Origin: an uncultured Pseudomonadales bacterium
Lineage (GTDB): Bacteria > Pseudomonadota > Gammaproteobacteria > Pseudomonadales > CANNCY01
Assembly (NCBI GenBank): GCA_947503335.1
Contig: CANNCY010000001.1
Span: 868,001-932,000, forward strand
Direction: 5' to 3'
Length of the DNA: 64,000 nucleotides
The position numbers and the translations under genes were made by a program. Every line of letters begins with the position of its first letter. The stretch's first letter is position 1. Under the pieces are notes generated by a model, which worked only from the letters and a program-made list of their open reading frames with translations, did no database searches and was not told the DNA's origin. Below are positions 23,544 through 33,554 of the stretch, piece after piece.

Positions 23544-23578
23544 TGATTACGCTTTAACAAAGACGCGAAAACAAAAAA

Positions 23579-23604
23579 GCCCTGCAATGCAGGGCTTTTT
23601 TATT
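23579..23604. terminator. Bidirectional terminator between puuA and puuR
   Basis: AGCCCTGC/GCAGGGCT with a 2-base centre, A6 before and T6 after. It lies between the convergent puuA and puuR-like genes and can serve both. Confidence 0.9.
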
Positions 23605-23619
23605 AACAATTAATTATCG

Positions 23620-24168
23620 CTAGAAAGAGTTTGGCGTCACTGAAGACACAACCTTACATGGCTTGTCGCCCACATTTCTAAAGCGATGCGGCAAACGGCT
23701 TTCGAAATAGTAGCCGTCTCCTTCATGTAATATCGTCGTCACACCATCGACAGTAACCTCGAGCTGACCGTCAACAATGATGCCCCCCTCTTCGCCTTCA
23801 TGGGTAAGCATGTCAGAACCAGTATCAGCGCCTGGCTGATACTCTTCGCGTAGCATACTCATTTTGCGGTTAGGGTTATTAGATGCCAACAAACGATAAA
23901 CAATGTCATCGCTACCTACGTTAGGCATGTTCTCGCTACGAAAGAAAACATCATCTTGCCTAGTCTGATCATCGCTAGTAAAAAAATCTGATAGCGAAAT
24001 CGGAATACCATCAAGCACCTTTTTCAGAGATGCGACAGACGGCGAAACTCGCCCCTGTTCAATCAACGAGATTGTACTATTTGTTACACCCGCTCTCTTT
24101 GCAAGCTCACGTTGCGACCAGCCCTTTTGAGATCTAATCGCCTGCAGTTTTTCACCTACTTCGTCCAA
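23620..24168 (-). CDS. puuR: Cupin-domain XRE regulator, PuuR type
   Basis: A 182-aa regulator with an N-terminal HTH_XRE domain (QAIRSQKGWSQRELAKRAGV, then STISLIEQGRVSPSVASLKK, about residues 8-60) and a C-terminal cupin (about 105-180: HEGEEGGIIVDGQLEV, EGDGYYFESRLPHRFRN). This domain order and size match PuuR, the putrescine-responsive repressor of polyamine catabolism genes. It converges on puuA, its probable target. Polyamines probably bind the cupin. Confidence 0.85.
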   Translation of the reverse strand: MDEVGEKLQAIRSQKGWSQRELAKRAGVTNSTISLIEQGRVSPSVASLKKVLDGIPISLSDFFTSDDQTRQDDVFFRSENMPNVGSDDIVYRLLASNNPNRKMSMLREEYQPGADTGSDMLTHEGEEGGIIVDGQLEVTVDGVTTILHEGDGYYFESRLPHRFRNVGDKPCKVVSSVTPNSF

Positions 24169-24234
24169 GTGATTACCTTATCATTGTTATCCATGCAGCC
24201 GATGAGCGTAACAAATTTAGACCTAACTTGGTAG

Positions 24235-26100
24235 TTATACCTTCGAAAGAGTGATAGATGGCAATGATTGCAACTGCAATGAAGATGTAGACAGAGCCAC
24301 ATCAGTCGGATCCATCACGTTAAAATCGAAACGATACTCAGGTACCCACTCGCCTTTTAGCATTTTATCTTTCAATGCTAACTGCTGCAGCTCTAAACTT
24401 GTTGCCTTTGCCTGCCACGCCTCGATAGCCATTTCGCCACGCAGCTCCGCAATCAACTTAAGCGCAGAGTCTCTGTTAGCGACAACCGCCGTTGCGTTAT
24501 TGCCACCAAACCCTTTCGCGTTCAAGAAGGCAAGCTGCTCGCCGCTCTTTAACTTGGTATGCTCTAATGCAAACGACAGCCCATCAGTATAAACGTCGTC
24601 AGCAACCGCCTTTGTATTGTTAATACGTGGCAGTAAACGATGTTCGAATGCACCAATCGTAGTAACTAGCTGGTCACCACTAGCCGTACCTAATGTATGA
24701 CCCAGATAAGACTTAACCGCAGTAACCGGCCAGTCGCTAATACCATAGGTTTTTGCGACTTCACTGAAAATATGCGATTCAGTTACGCGATTTTGGGGAG
24801 TACTACTGCCATGAGCCTGAACAAATGAACGCTCTGTCACCACATCTTCACCAAAGGTTGCAACAGCGCTAGCAACCGCTTTAGCCATAGTGATGTAGTT
24901 ACCCACACCAGGCGCCGATATCGATTTCTTATAACCATCGGCGTTGACGAATACGTCTGTAACAGCCGCGCGTATGGGTAGACCAAGCTCTAAAGCCAAA
25001 TCATCAGCACAGACCACCGCAAACTGGGCACCCTCGGCAATCGTAAAACCTACGTTATCTCCAAACGGGCGACTGGCTTTGCGCTGATCTAACACTCCAT
25101 CATCTAGCTTCGACAATTGATCATCGGTTGCTAACGCGCTCATCGCGATATAGCCCTCTAATACCGACGGGTTAAGAGGTGCCTCAGCACTGCCAACAAT
25201 CGCAATTCGCTTACGCCCTTCTTTAATAGCGTCGACCGCAAGCTGCAAGTTATATAAGAAGGTTGCACAGGCGCCAACCATTGCGCCCGTAGCACCTGCA
25301 CCACCAATGAGATATGCGTTAATAAAGTCGGCAGGCATCTGCACAAGACTCAGAGGGCATTGCTTTGATGTAACACGCTGCCCTTTAAAACGAGCAGTCA
25401 TCAGACCACCGCCACCGGCTTCATCTAATTGGCTCATTGCTGAACTTGCATAAACAGCCAAGTCATCGGGCGAAACGGTCTTTTCGATTTGACTCCAATC
25501 GATACCCATAGATGCTAGCGCTTCGCCTGCACCAAATATAGTCATCTGCAAGCCACGCGGATGGTGGCGCGAAGTGTACAAACTAGCTGGATCAAAACCC
25601 GAAGGCACCTGCCCTGCCGATGACACAGGTAGACGCTTTTTATCGGGTACCGCCATCTGCAATTCGCCCTCAACGACCACCTTAACGCGCTTTGGGTCAA
25701 GTTCTTCAATATTCCAGTTATCTGGAACCACAGCAGGCAGCTCTCGCTTACTCATTTCAAAAGTGATTGGTGAAGCTATTTGAGCGCGACAGTTCTGAAC
25801 GGTATCGACATTTTTATAATCAAAGTGCTCAGCTTCAATTTCGCGAATCAAACTAGAATCTAGCAGTGACTGCTCGTTATCTCGTAACCATTGCTCAAGG
25901 GCGACCGGGCCCTCTTCATCAGCATACCCCTGGTCACTATATGAAAGGCGGTTAGTTAGCATAGCAAGACTCAATAGCGTTTCTTGCTTAGCGGCATCAT
26001 CAAGCGCTTCATACACTAATCGCTGATAACCAAAATTAAATGCCGTGCGCCCTGCTGCATTTACACCACCTAAACCTACTACCACCGGAACTGACTGCAC
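24235..26100 (-). CDS. fabY: Beta-ketoacyl-ACP synthase, FabY-like
   Basis: A 621-aa ketosynthase, much longer than FabB/FabF. A ~200-residue N-terminal extension precedes the thiolase fold. The nucleophile cysteine is in MVGACATFLYNLQL, and the two histidines are in VQAHGSSTPQN and KSYLGHTLGTASGDQ, giving the Cys-His-His set of elongation-type synthases. Length and N-terminus match FabY of Pseudomonas (PA5174 type), which makes acetoacetyl-ACP to start fatty-acid synthesis. It stands alone and is divergent from a GlxA-type regulator. Confidence 0.75.
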   Translation of the reverse strand: MQSVPVVVGLGGVNAAGRTAFNFGYQRLVYEALDDAAKQETLLSLAMLTNRLSYSDQGYADEEGPVALEQWLRDNEQSLLDSSLIREIEAEHFDYKNVDTVQNCRAQIASPITFEMSKRELPAVVPDNWNIEELDPKRVKVVVEGELQMAVPDKKRLPVSSAGQVPSGFDPASLYTSRHHPRGLQMTIFGAGEALASMGIDWSQIEKTVSPDDLAVYASSAMSQLDEAGGGGLMTARFKGQRVTSKQCPLSLVQMPADFINAYLIGGAGATGAMVGACATFLYNLQLAVDAIKEGRKRIAIVGSAEAPLNPSVLEGYIAMSALATDDQLSKLDDGVLDQRKASRPFGDNVGFTIAEGAQFAVVCADDLALELGLPIRAAVTDVFVNADGYKKSISAPGVGNYITMAKAVASAVATFGEDVVTERSFVQAHGSSTPQNRVTESHIFSEVAKTYGISDWPVTAVKSYLGHTLGTASGDQLVTTIGAFEHRLLPRINNTKAVADDVYTDGLSFALEHTKLKSGEQLAFLNAKGFGGNNATAVVANRDSALKLIAELRGEMAIEAWQAKATSLELQQLALKDKMLKGEWVPEYRFDFNVMDPTDVALSTSSLQLQSLPSITLSKV

Positions 26101-26200
26101 TACTACCTCGATAAACTAACTGTTATGACTATGCGGTCATTCTATCGACAACCAGCTTTTTGAATGGCACAATCAAGACAACTAACCGTACTTTAAAGAC

Positions 26201-27175
26201 ATGAAAAACTTGCATATTGGCGTTGTCAGCCTACCCCAAATGCTATTCAGTAGCGTTGCACTACCCATCGAAATGCTGGTTGCAGGCCACGAAATTGCGC
26301 GAGCTAAAGACAAGAAGAATCCTAAGCTTACAATTACCTACTTTGGCGATCAGCGAACAACCAACGGCATAAGCCTAAACAATTGCCAGACGATTCCAGA
26401 AAAATGGGATGTCGACATATTGCTGCTACCTGCTATCTGGCGCAACCCTTTGCCGGTTATTCAGTCGCAAAGCGCTATCATTAAGTCTTTATTATCTGCA
26501 CACAAGCAAGGCATACCCATAGCCTGCGTGGGCAGCTCGGTTTTTCTACTTGCAGAATCAGGATTACTAAATGGGCGAACGGCCACCACACACTGGGCGT
26601 ACGCAAAGATGATGCAACAGCGCTACCCCAACATCGATATTACGCGAAAGCACTTTATTACCCACAGTAACGGTATCTATTGCTGCGCATCCATCAATGC
26701 CCTAGCCGACTTAACCATTCACTTAATTGGTGAGTTTATGGGAGCAGATTGTGCAAGATTAGTTGAGCGAAACTTTAGCCATGAAATACGCCGAGCATAC
26801 GAGCAACAAAGCTTTGTTGAAGGGCAAGACAACCCAGTAAGCGATGAACTAGTGGCCACAATTGTTAGCGTGGCAAAAGATTCAGTAAGAGATGCATGGA
26901 GCCTAAGTGAAGCAGCCCATCGATTTAACGTCAGCGAGAAAACCATACAGCGCCGCTTTAAACAGGCTATGAAATGCAGCTATCGAGAATGGCTAGAAGA
27001 GTTGAGAATCAGCGAGGCTAAAGATCTATTAAATAACACCAACCTGATGATTTCAGAGGTTGCTGACTATATTGGGTTTAACAGCGAAGGCTATTTTATT
27101 CGGCGGTTTAAGAACCACTTAGGGTTAACTCCAAACGCTTACCGCGAAACAACACGCGGTAAGCAGTTTGAATAA
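26201..27175 (+). CDS. GlxA family AraC-type regulator (DJ-1/PfpI plus HTH)
   Basis: A 324-aa protein. The N-terminal DJ-1/PfpI-like domain (about 1-190) has IACVGSSVFLLAESGLLNGR and TTHWAYAKMMQQRYPN, the GlxA pattern. The C-terminal AraC domain (about 225-320) has two helix-turn-helix units: SLSEAAHRFNVSEKTIQRRF and ISEVADYIGFNSEGYFIRRF, then GLTPNAYRE. Such proteins often control amine or betaine catabolism. It ends one base before the convergent pyk stop. Confidence 0.85.
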   Translation: MKNLHIGVVSLPQMLFSSVALPIEMLVAGHEIARAKDKKNPKLTITYFGDQRTTNGISLNNCQTIPEKWDVDILLLPAIWRNPLPVIQSQSAIIKSLLSAHKQGIPIACVGSSVFLLAESGLLNGRTATTHWAYAKMMQQRYPNIDITRKHFITHSNGIYCCASINALADLTIHLIGEFMGADCARLVERNFSHEIRRAYEQQSFVEGQDNPVSDELVATIVSVAKDSVRDAWSLSEAAHRFNVSEKTIQRRFKQAMKCSYREWLEELRISEAKDLLNNTNLMISEVADYIGFNSEGYFIRRFKNHLGLTPNAYRETTRGKQFE

Positions 27176-28612
27176 CTATTGCACCTTATGAAACGATAGT
27201 GCGTTGGTACGCCCAACTGCGCCTAGCTCATCACCCCGCGTCAACAATACGATATCGCCCGACTCAACCAATGCCTGCGACTTTAGTTCGGCAATAACAC
27301 GGTTAGCTAGGTTGTCATGACTACATTCAGCTAGGTTAAACGAAATTGCCTTAACGCCGCGGTACATTGATACACGACGCTGCGTCGACTCACTTCGAGA
27401 AAATGCATATATCGGTAACGATGTACGAACTCGCGACATCCACAGCGGCGTAGTGCCCGTTTCAGTTAATGCCACGATCGCTTTTACGCCATCAAGATGT
27501 GTAGCAGCAAACACCGCCGAAATCGCGATTGCTTCGTCGGTACGGCTTACAGGACCATCAAGATCATACTTATGAGCAGAGGTTAGCGGCTGGCGTTCGG
27601 CCCCAACACAGGCGCGGGCCATCGACTCTACTGCTTCGATTGGATACTTACCTGCGGCCGACTCAGCCGACAACATTACCGCATCAGTGCCATCAAGCAC
27701 CGCATTGGCAACGTCACTCACCTCTGCGCGTGTTGGCATTGGTGCTTCGATCATCGATTCCATCATCTGTGTTGCGGTAATCACCACTTTATTCAGTGCA
27801 ATCGCACGACGAATGATCAGCTTCTGAACACCAATGATGGCGGCATCGCCGATTTCAACGCCCAAGTCGCCACGAGCAACCATTACTGCGTCAGAGGCAC
27901 TAATCACTTCATCAAGTAGGGCATGATCGTCGGCCAGTTCGGCGCGCTCGATCTTGGCAACGATATGTGCCTTTAAACCTGCCTGCTGTGCTAACTGGCG
28001 GGCTAAATAAATATCATCAGCACTACGCGGGAACGACACAGCTAGATAATCTACGCCAATCTTTGCCGCTAGCTTAATATCTTCTTCGTCTTTGGCAGTT
28101 AACGCTGGCGCTGATAACCCACCGCCTTTTCGGTTGATGCCTTTGTTATTGCTTAGCGGGCCGCCGATTACAACTTTAGTGTTGATTCGGCTGCCTTGTA
28201 CATCAACTACCTCAAGCACCACTCGCCCATCATCTAGAAGCAAGTGATCACCTGGTGCCGAGTCTTCGGCCAACTGCTCGTAATCAACACCAACTACATC
28301 TTGGTTACCAGCATCTTTATCAAAGTCGACATCTAGGGCAAAAGTATCACCTACCTCTAGCTTGATAGGGCCATTGGCGAAGCGAGAAATACGAATCTTT
28401 GGCCCTTGAAGGTCACCTAAAATAGCCACCGACTTAGCATGTTTAGCAGCTGCTTCTCGTACCATTTGCGCTCTTTGCAGATGATCTTCTGCAGAACCAT
28501 GCGAAAAATTTAGTCTTACTACATTTACGCCTGCGCCAATTAGGCGATCCATCATCTCTTGAGAATCTACTGCAGGACCTATGGTTGCTACGATTTTGGT
28601 GCGACGAGCCAC
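27176..28612 (-). CDS. pyk: Pyruvate kinase
   Basis: A 478-aa pyruvate kinase converting phosphoenolpyruvate and ADP to pyruvate and ATP. Motifs are TKIVATIGPAVDSQEMMDRL, VRLNFSHGSAEDH, LGDLQGPKIRI, the catalytic VAKIERAELADD and MVARGDLGVEIG, and TQMMESMIEAPMPTRAEVSD. Sequence and length fit the PykA (type II) form. It stands alone, convergent with the GlxA-type gene (stop codons are adjacent) and divergent from ygiQ. Confidence 0.95.
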   Translation of the reverse strand: MARRTKIVATIGPAVDSQEMMDRLIGAGVNVVRLNFSHGSAEDHLQRAQMVREAAAKHAKSVAILGDLQGPKIRISRFANGPIKLEVGDTFALDVDFDKDAGNQDVVGVDYEQLAEDSAPGDHLLLDDGRVVLEVVDVQGSRINTKVVIGGPLSNNKGINRKGGGLSAPALTAKDEEDIKLAAKIGVDYLAVSFPRSADDIYLARQLAQQAGLKAHIVAKIERAELADDHALLDEVISASDAVMVARGDLGVEIGDAAIIGVQKLIIRRAIALNKVVITATQMMESMIEAPMPTRAEVSDVANAVLDGTDAVMLSAESAAGKYPIEAVESMARACVGAERQPLTSAHKYDLDGPVSRTDEAIAISAVFAATHLDGVKAIVALTETGTTPLWMSRVRTSLPIYAFSRSESTQRRVSMYRGVKAISFNLAECSHDNLANRVIAELKSQALVESGDIVLLTRGDELGAVGRTNALSFHKVQ

Positions 28613-28775
28613 TAATCTACTCCACTATTTTTTTGTAAGATAATTGCAAAACATAACGCCATTATACGCACATTTTGTAATTTTACTACAAGAAGACCTA
28701 TTATTAACTACCCTATTACACAGCCATCGATGCGCCTAATGGGTATAATAGATGCGATATAGAGGATAGCTAGTA

Positions 28776-30998
28776 ATGACCCCAACCAAACTCTTTGATT
28801 ACAGACCTTACTGGGCCGAATGTTTTGGCACAGCTCCCTTCTTGCCGACGTCGCGAGAAGAGATGGATATTCTTGGTTGGGATTCGTGCGACGTTATTCT
28901 AGTCACCGGCGACGCCTACGTAGACCACCCAAGCTTTGGTATGGCGGTTATCGGGCGCACGCTAGAGGCACAAGGCTTTCGTGTAGGCCTTATTTGCCAG
29001 CCTGACTGGCGCAACACTGACGACTTTAAAAAGCTGGGCGAGCCAAACCTTTACTATGGCGTGACCGCAGGCAATATGGATTCGATGATCAACCATTACA
29101 CGGCTGATAAGAAGATCCGTAAAGACGACGCTTACACCCCAGGTAACAAGCACGGCGCTCGCCCAGATCGCGCTGTTCTAGTATATTCACAGCGCTGCCG
29201 AGAAGCTTACAAAAATGTACCTATCGTAATTGGCGGCATCGAAGCCTCATTGCGCCGCATCGCACATTATGACTACTGGAGCGACAAGGTACGCCGCTCG
29301 GTGCTTTTAGACAGTCGCGCAGATATTCTATTGTTCGGTAATGCCGAACGCGCCATGGTTGAGCTAACCCATCGAATCTCGCGGGGCGAGTCGATTAACC
29401 AGATGCGTGATATCAGAGGCACCGCATTTGTATGCAAGAAGCTGCCTGACGATGTTCGCTTAACGCCCAGCACTACGGTAGACAAACCAGGCTTTGTAGA
29501 CAAACACGTTAGCCCCTACCAGATGCTTAGCGATAAAGAGCTCAATGCACCTGACAACCCAGCTACACAGCCTGACACTCAGGTGGTTAGCTTAGTAGAC
29601 CCCAGTGCCGAAAAAGACGAGCGCCGCGAAGCGATCGAGATTCCGAGCTTTGAGGCAGTACAAAACGACCCTGTGCTATATGCACATGCATCACGTGTAC
29701 TTCACAAAGAGACAAACCCCGGTAATGCTCGTGCTCTTGTGCAACAGCACGCCGACCGCTACGTATTCTTAAACCCACCACCTTACCCTCTTACAACTGA
29801 AGAGATGGACTGGGTATTTGAACGCCCATATCAACGCGTGCCACACCCAAGCTATGGCGATGCTCGTATCACTGCCTACGAAATGATCCGATTCTCGATC
29901 AACATTATGCGTGGCTGCTTTGGTGGCTGTACCTTCTGCTCGATCACCGAACACGAAGGGCGAATTATTCAAGATCGATCAGAAGAGTCGATCTTGCGTG
30001 AAATTGAAGCCATTCGCGATAAGACACCTGGGTTCACTGGCACCATTTCTGACCTGGGCGGCCCTACAGCCAACATGTGGCGCCTGCACTGTAAAGACCC
30101 CAAAATTGAGGAGTCGTGTCGACGCCTAAGCTGCGTTTACCCTGGCATCTGTAAAAACCTAAACACCGACCAGATGCCCTTGGTAGAGCTATACCGTAAA
30201 GCCCGAAACGTTGAAGGCGTCAAACGCGTATTGATCGCGTCAGGCCTGCGCTACGACATTGCTGTAGAAACCCCTGAATACGTAGAAGAACTGGTTACCC
30301 ACCATGTTGGCGGATACCTAAAGATCGCCCCCGAACACACCGAGCAAGGCCCATTGTCAAAGATGATGAAGCCCGGCATCGGCACGTACGATCGATTCAA
30401 GAAAATGTTCGAAAAGTATTCTAAGAAAGCCGGTAAAGAACAGTATTTGATTCCTTACTTCATCGCCGCCCACCCAGGTACTGAAGATGAAGACATGCTC
30501 AATTTAGCACTATGGCTAAAGAACAACGGCTTTAAAGCAGATCAGGTGCAGACGTTCTACCCCTCACCCATGGCAACGGCGACCGCTATGTACCACACCG
30601 GCCGCAACCCTCTACGAAAAGTTGACCGTAAGAGCGAAAAGGTAAACACCGTTAAAGAGCTGAAAACGCGTCGCTTACACAAGGCTTACCTACGCTATCA
30701 CGCCGAAGACAGTTGGCCGCTAATTCGAGAGTCTCTAGAAGCGATGGGGCGAACCGACCTTATTGGCAACAAGAAAGACCAGCTAGTGCCGCCCGAACGC
30801 GGTGTGCGCTACTTTAAAGACCGCCACTCGGGCAAGGTAACTAAATTTAGAACCCAGCATAGCCGATCAGAACGCCATGATCGTGACGACAACCATCGTT
30901 CGGCTGGCAACGCTAAATTTGTGCGCTCATCTAAGCCGGCAAAAGCAAATGGTAAGGCCAAGCCTGGCAATACTAAATTTGCGAAAAAGCGACGCTAA
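28776..30998 (+). CDS. YgiQ family radical SAM protein
   Basis: A 740-aa protein with the usual YgiQ architecture. The N-terminal conserved domain has [20 protein letters not shown] and [18 protein letters not shown]. The radical-SAM core begins near residue 385 with the cluster motif [10 protein letters not shown] (CxxxCxxC). [20 protein letters not shown] is another family signature. The last ~60 residues are a basic, low-complexity tail rich in Lys, Arg and Ser, variable in the family. The reaction is unknown. A TATAAT box lies 27 bp before the start. Confidence 0.9.
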   Translation: MTPTKLFDYRPYWAECFGTAPFLPTSREEMDILGWDSCDVILVTGDAYVDHPSFGMAVIGRTLEAQGFRVGLICQPDWRNTDDFKKLGEPNLYYGVTAGNMDSMINHYTADKKIRKDDAYTPGNKHGARPDRAVLVYSQRCREAYKNVPIVIGGIEASLRRIAHYDYWSDKVRRSVLLDSRADILLFGNAERAMVELTHRISRGESINQMRDIRGTAFVCKKLPDDVRLTPSTTVDKPGFVDKHVSPYQMLSDKELNAPDNPATQPDTQVVSLVDPSAEKDERREAIEIPSFEAVQNDPVLYAHASRVLHKETNPGNARALVQQHADRYVFLNPPPYPLTTEEMDWVFERPYQRVPHPSYGDARITAYEMIRFSINIMRGCFGGCTFCSITEHEGRIIQDRSEESILREIEAIRDKTPGFTGTISDLGGPTANMWRLHCKDPKIEESCRRLSCVYPGICKNLNTDQMPLVELYRKARNVEGVKRVLIASGLRYDIAVETPEYVEELVTHHVGGYLKIAPEHTEQGPLSKMMKPGIGTYDRFKKMFEKYSKKAGKEQYLIPYFIAAHPGTEDEDMLNLALWLKNNGFKADQVQTFYPSPMATATAMYHTGRNPLRKVDRKSEKVNTVKELKTRRLHKAYLRYHAEDSWPLIRESLEAMGRTDLIGNKKDQLVPPERGVRYFKDRHSGKVTKFRTQHSRSERHDRDDNHRSAGNAKFVRSSKPAKANGKAKPGNTKFAKKRR

Positions 30999-31053
30999 TA
31001 AGATACAAACAGCCTATTTGATGGCCTCTTAAGTTGCTTTGCCATCATTTTTT

Positions 31054-31091
31054 AAAACGCCTATATATCATTTGTATATAGGCGTTTTTTT
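31054..31091 (+). terminator. Terminator upstream of gcdH
   Basis: A long stem AAAACGCCTATATA/TATATAGGCGTTTT followed by more T residues, about 60 bp after the ygiQ stop. It ends the ygiQ transcript. Confidence 0.85.
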
Positions 31092-31141
31092 ATTCTCTCG
31101 TATAATGATGCAATAACAGTTTAAATGAGTTTTTTGCCGTC

Positions 31142-32314
31142 ATGAGTGTACTTACCAACTGGGATGACATCCTACTACTTAATAATCAGCTAACCGACGA
31201 CGAGCGCATGATTCGCGACGCTGCAAAAGAGTTTGCACAAAGCCGCCTTGCACCACGTGTTCAGCAGGCGTTTCGTGATGACAGCTTTGACCCTGAGATC
31301 ATGCAAGAGATGGGCGAACAGGGCCTTCTTGGCTCAACGATCGACGGTTACGGCTGCGCAGGCGTAAACTATGTGTCTTACGGCTTAGTAGCACGCGAAG
31401 TTGAGCGTGTAGATAGTGGCTACCGTAGCGCTCTGTCTGTACAAAGCAGCTTGGTAATGCACCCTATCTACACTTGGGGTAGCGACGCTCAGAAAGAAAA
31501 GTACCTACCTAAACTGGCGACTGGTGAATGGATTGGCTGTTTTGGCCTGACTGAGCCTGACAGTGGCTCTGATCCAGCTAGCATGAGCACTCGCGCCAAA
31601 TCTGTTGACGGCGGTTACCTACTAAAGGGTAACAAGATGTGGATCTCAAACTCGCCAATCGCAGACGTATTTGTTGTTTGGGCTAAAGATGACAACGGTG
31701 ACATTCGTGGCTTTGTATTAGAAAAAGGTATGAAAGGCCTATCTGCACCTAAGATCGAAGGCAAGGTATCGCTACGCGCATCTATCACCGGTGAGATTGT
31801 GATGGACGATGTGTTTGTTCCTGAAGAAAACCGCTTCCCTGAGGTTAAAGGCTTACGCGGCCCATTCAGCTGCTTGAACATGGCTCGTTACGGCATTGCA
31901 TGGGGCGCACTAGGTGCTGCTGAAGCTTGCTGGCACTCGGCTCGTCAATACGGTTTAGACCGTAAGCAATTTAACCGCCCACTTGCTCAGACTCAGTTGT
32001 TCCAGAAAAAACTAGCTGACATGCAAACAGAAATCAGCCTAGGCCTTCAAGGCTGTTTACAAGCTGGTCGCCTTATTGATGCAGGTGATTGGGACCCAAC
32101 AATGATCTCGCTAATTAAGCGTAACTCTTGTGGTAAAGCACTTGATATCGCTCGCATGGCGCGCGATATGCACGGCGGCAACGGTATCAGCGACGAGTTT
32201 GGCGTTATTCGTCACATGGTTAACCTTGAAACGGTTAATACCTACGAAGGCACGCACGACATTCATGCACTGATTCTTGGCCGCGCACAAACTGGCCTGC
32301 AGGCATTTTATTAA
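31142..32314 (+). CDS. gcdH: Glutaryl-CoA dehydrogenase
   Basis: A 390-aa acyl-CoA dehydrogenase matching glutaryl-CoA dehydrogenase, which converts glutaryl-CoA to crotonyl-CoA in lysine and tryptophan breakdown. Motifs: [39 protein letters not shown] (FAD and substrate binding), [18 protein letters not shown] and the catalytic glutamate in [26 protein letters not shown] box is at 31101. Electrons go to ETF. The glutarate CoA-transferase usually found beside gcdH is not adjacent; a CaiB protein lies at 41.3 kb. Confidence 0.9.
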   Translation: MSVLTNWDDILLLNNQLTDDERMIRDAAKEFAQSRLAPRVQQAFRDDSFDPEIMQEMGEQGLLGSTIDGYGCAGVNYVSYGLVAREVERVDSGYRSALSVQSSLVMHPIYTWGSDAQKEKYLPKLATGEWIGCFGLTEPDSGSDPASMSTRAKSVDGGYLLKGNKMWISNSPIADVFVVWAKDDNGDIRGFVLEKGMKGLSAPKIEGKVSLRASITGEIVMDDVFVPEENRFPEVKGLRGPFSCLNMARYGIAWGALGAAEACWHSARQYGLDRKQFNRPLAQTQLFQKKLADMQTEISLGLQGCLQAGRLIDAGDWDPTMISLIKRNSCGKALDIARMARDMHGGNGISDEFGVIRHMVNLETVNTYEGTHDIHALILGRAQTGLQAFY

Positions 32315-32337
32315 TTGCTAGTTAGCAGTTAAATCTA

Positions 32338-32392
32338 ACCGGTTACAACTAAAACCGGTTGACGCAAAGGGGTGGCTTTAGGTCACCCTTTC
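32338..32392 (+). terminator. Tandem hairpins after gcdH
   Basis: AACCGGTT/AACCGGTT and then AAAGGGGTG/CACCCTTT form two successive stems 25-75 bp after the gcdH stop. There is no clear T run, so termination strength is uncertain. Confidence 0.4.
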
Positions 32393-32443
32393 GCGTATTT
32401 TCACTATTAAAATTGTTTAATCTTCAAACGACTGCCTGCTGTT

Positions 32444-33493
32444 ATGACCATCGCTGAACGCCTTTGTGCACCCCACGTATTACAACTTACCCCCTATCAA
32501 AGTGCTCGCCGTATCGGTGGTACAGGAAACTTATTTATTAACGCAAATGAGTCTTCGGCACCTTTAATCGATAGCGAGGCGATTCATCTATACCCAGGCG
32601 ACAGTGTAGAGCGCATGACACAGCAATATGCAAACTACGCTGGTGTTCATGTTGAGCAATGCCTAGCTGGGCGCGGCGCCGACGAGGCGATCGAATTAGT
32701 GATACGTACCTTTTGCGTTGCAGGCCAAGACAGTATCGCGCAATTTACCCCAACCTATGGCATGTATTCGGTATCGGCGCTGACGCATAACGTAGAGGTA
32801 CAGAATCTTGATTTTTATCGCCTTCTTCACGGCGATATCAATGAGATTGACCAGCTAACTCAAGCTCCAAAGGTTGTATTTGTGTGCAATCCAAACAACC
32901 CCACGGGCGAGCTGATTAACAGATCAACCCTGATCAAACTGATCGAAAAGCTTAGCGACAAAGCGATTGTGGTAGTTGACGAAGCCTACGGTGACTTTGT
33001 TGCTGACCAGAGCCTGGCCGACGTAGTAAACCGCTACTCCAACCTAGTAGTGCTACGCACACTTAGCAAAGCCTTTGCTTTAGCAGGCGCTAGAATCGGC
33101 TTTGCGCTAGCTGACACATCGATTATCGAGCTGTTGGCTAAGGTTATTGCGCCCTATCCTATCGCAGAGCCTGTCGCCAGACTGGGTATCGAAGCACTCA
33201 GCAGTGACGGCATCAATTTAATGGCTAACAACGTTCAGCAAATCAGCGCTAATAGAAAACGCCTGAGCTTAGCATTAACACAAAATCACGATGTGACAGA
33301 GGTATTCGAAGCGCAGGGCAACTATGTGTTAGCGCGCTTTAAGAATGCCGCCTATGTCTTTGAACAACTTAGTAACCAAGGCATTATCGCAAGAGACCAA
33401 AGCAAGCAACCTGGCCTTGCTAATTGTTTGCGCTTTACGGTCGGCAGCAGCGAGCAGATAGATCGCTTAATCGACGTACTAAATCGCCTATAA
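32444..33493 (+). CDS. hisC: Histidinol-phosphate aminotransferase
   Basis: A 349-aa fold-type I aminotransferase of the HisC family. It shows LFINANESSAP near the N-terminus, GRGADEAIELVIRTFC, VCNPNNPTGELI, VVDEAYGDFV and the PLP lysine motif LRTLSKAFALAGARIGFAL, all diagnostic. It makes histidinol phosphate in histidine synthesis. It is not in a his operon here, and the HisC group also contains aromatic aminotransferases, so the in vivo substrate is not certain. Confidence 0.85.
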   Translation: MTIAERLCAPHVLQLTPYQSARRIGGTGNLFINANESSAPLIDSEAIHLYPGDSVERMTQQYANYAGVHVEQCLAGRGADEAIELVIRTFCVAGQDSIAQFTPTYGMYSVSALTHNVEVQNLDFYRLLHGDINEIDQLTQAPKVVFVCNPNNPTGELINRSTLIKLIEKLSDKAIVVVDEAYGDFVADQSLADVVNRYSNLVVLRTLSKAFALAGARIGFALADTSIIELLAKVIAPYPIAEPVARLGIEALSSDGINLMANNVQQISANRKRLSLALTQNHDVTEVFEAQGNYVLARFKNAAYVFEQLSNQGIIARDQSKQPGLANCLRFTVGSSEQIDRLIDVLNRL

Positions 33494-33530
33494 AAAAAGG
33501 GTTTGAGCTAAGGCTCAAACCCTTTTTGTT
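33494..33530. terminator. Bidirectional terminator after hisC
   Basis: AAAGGGTTTGAGC/GCTCAAACCCTTT with loop TAAG, flanked by A and T runs, lies between convergent hisC and the omega-aminotransferase gene. Confidence 0.9.
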
Positions 33531-33554
33531 AGCTAGTAGCAACCTATCAATTGC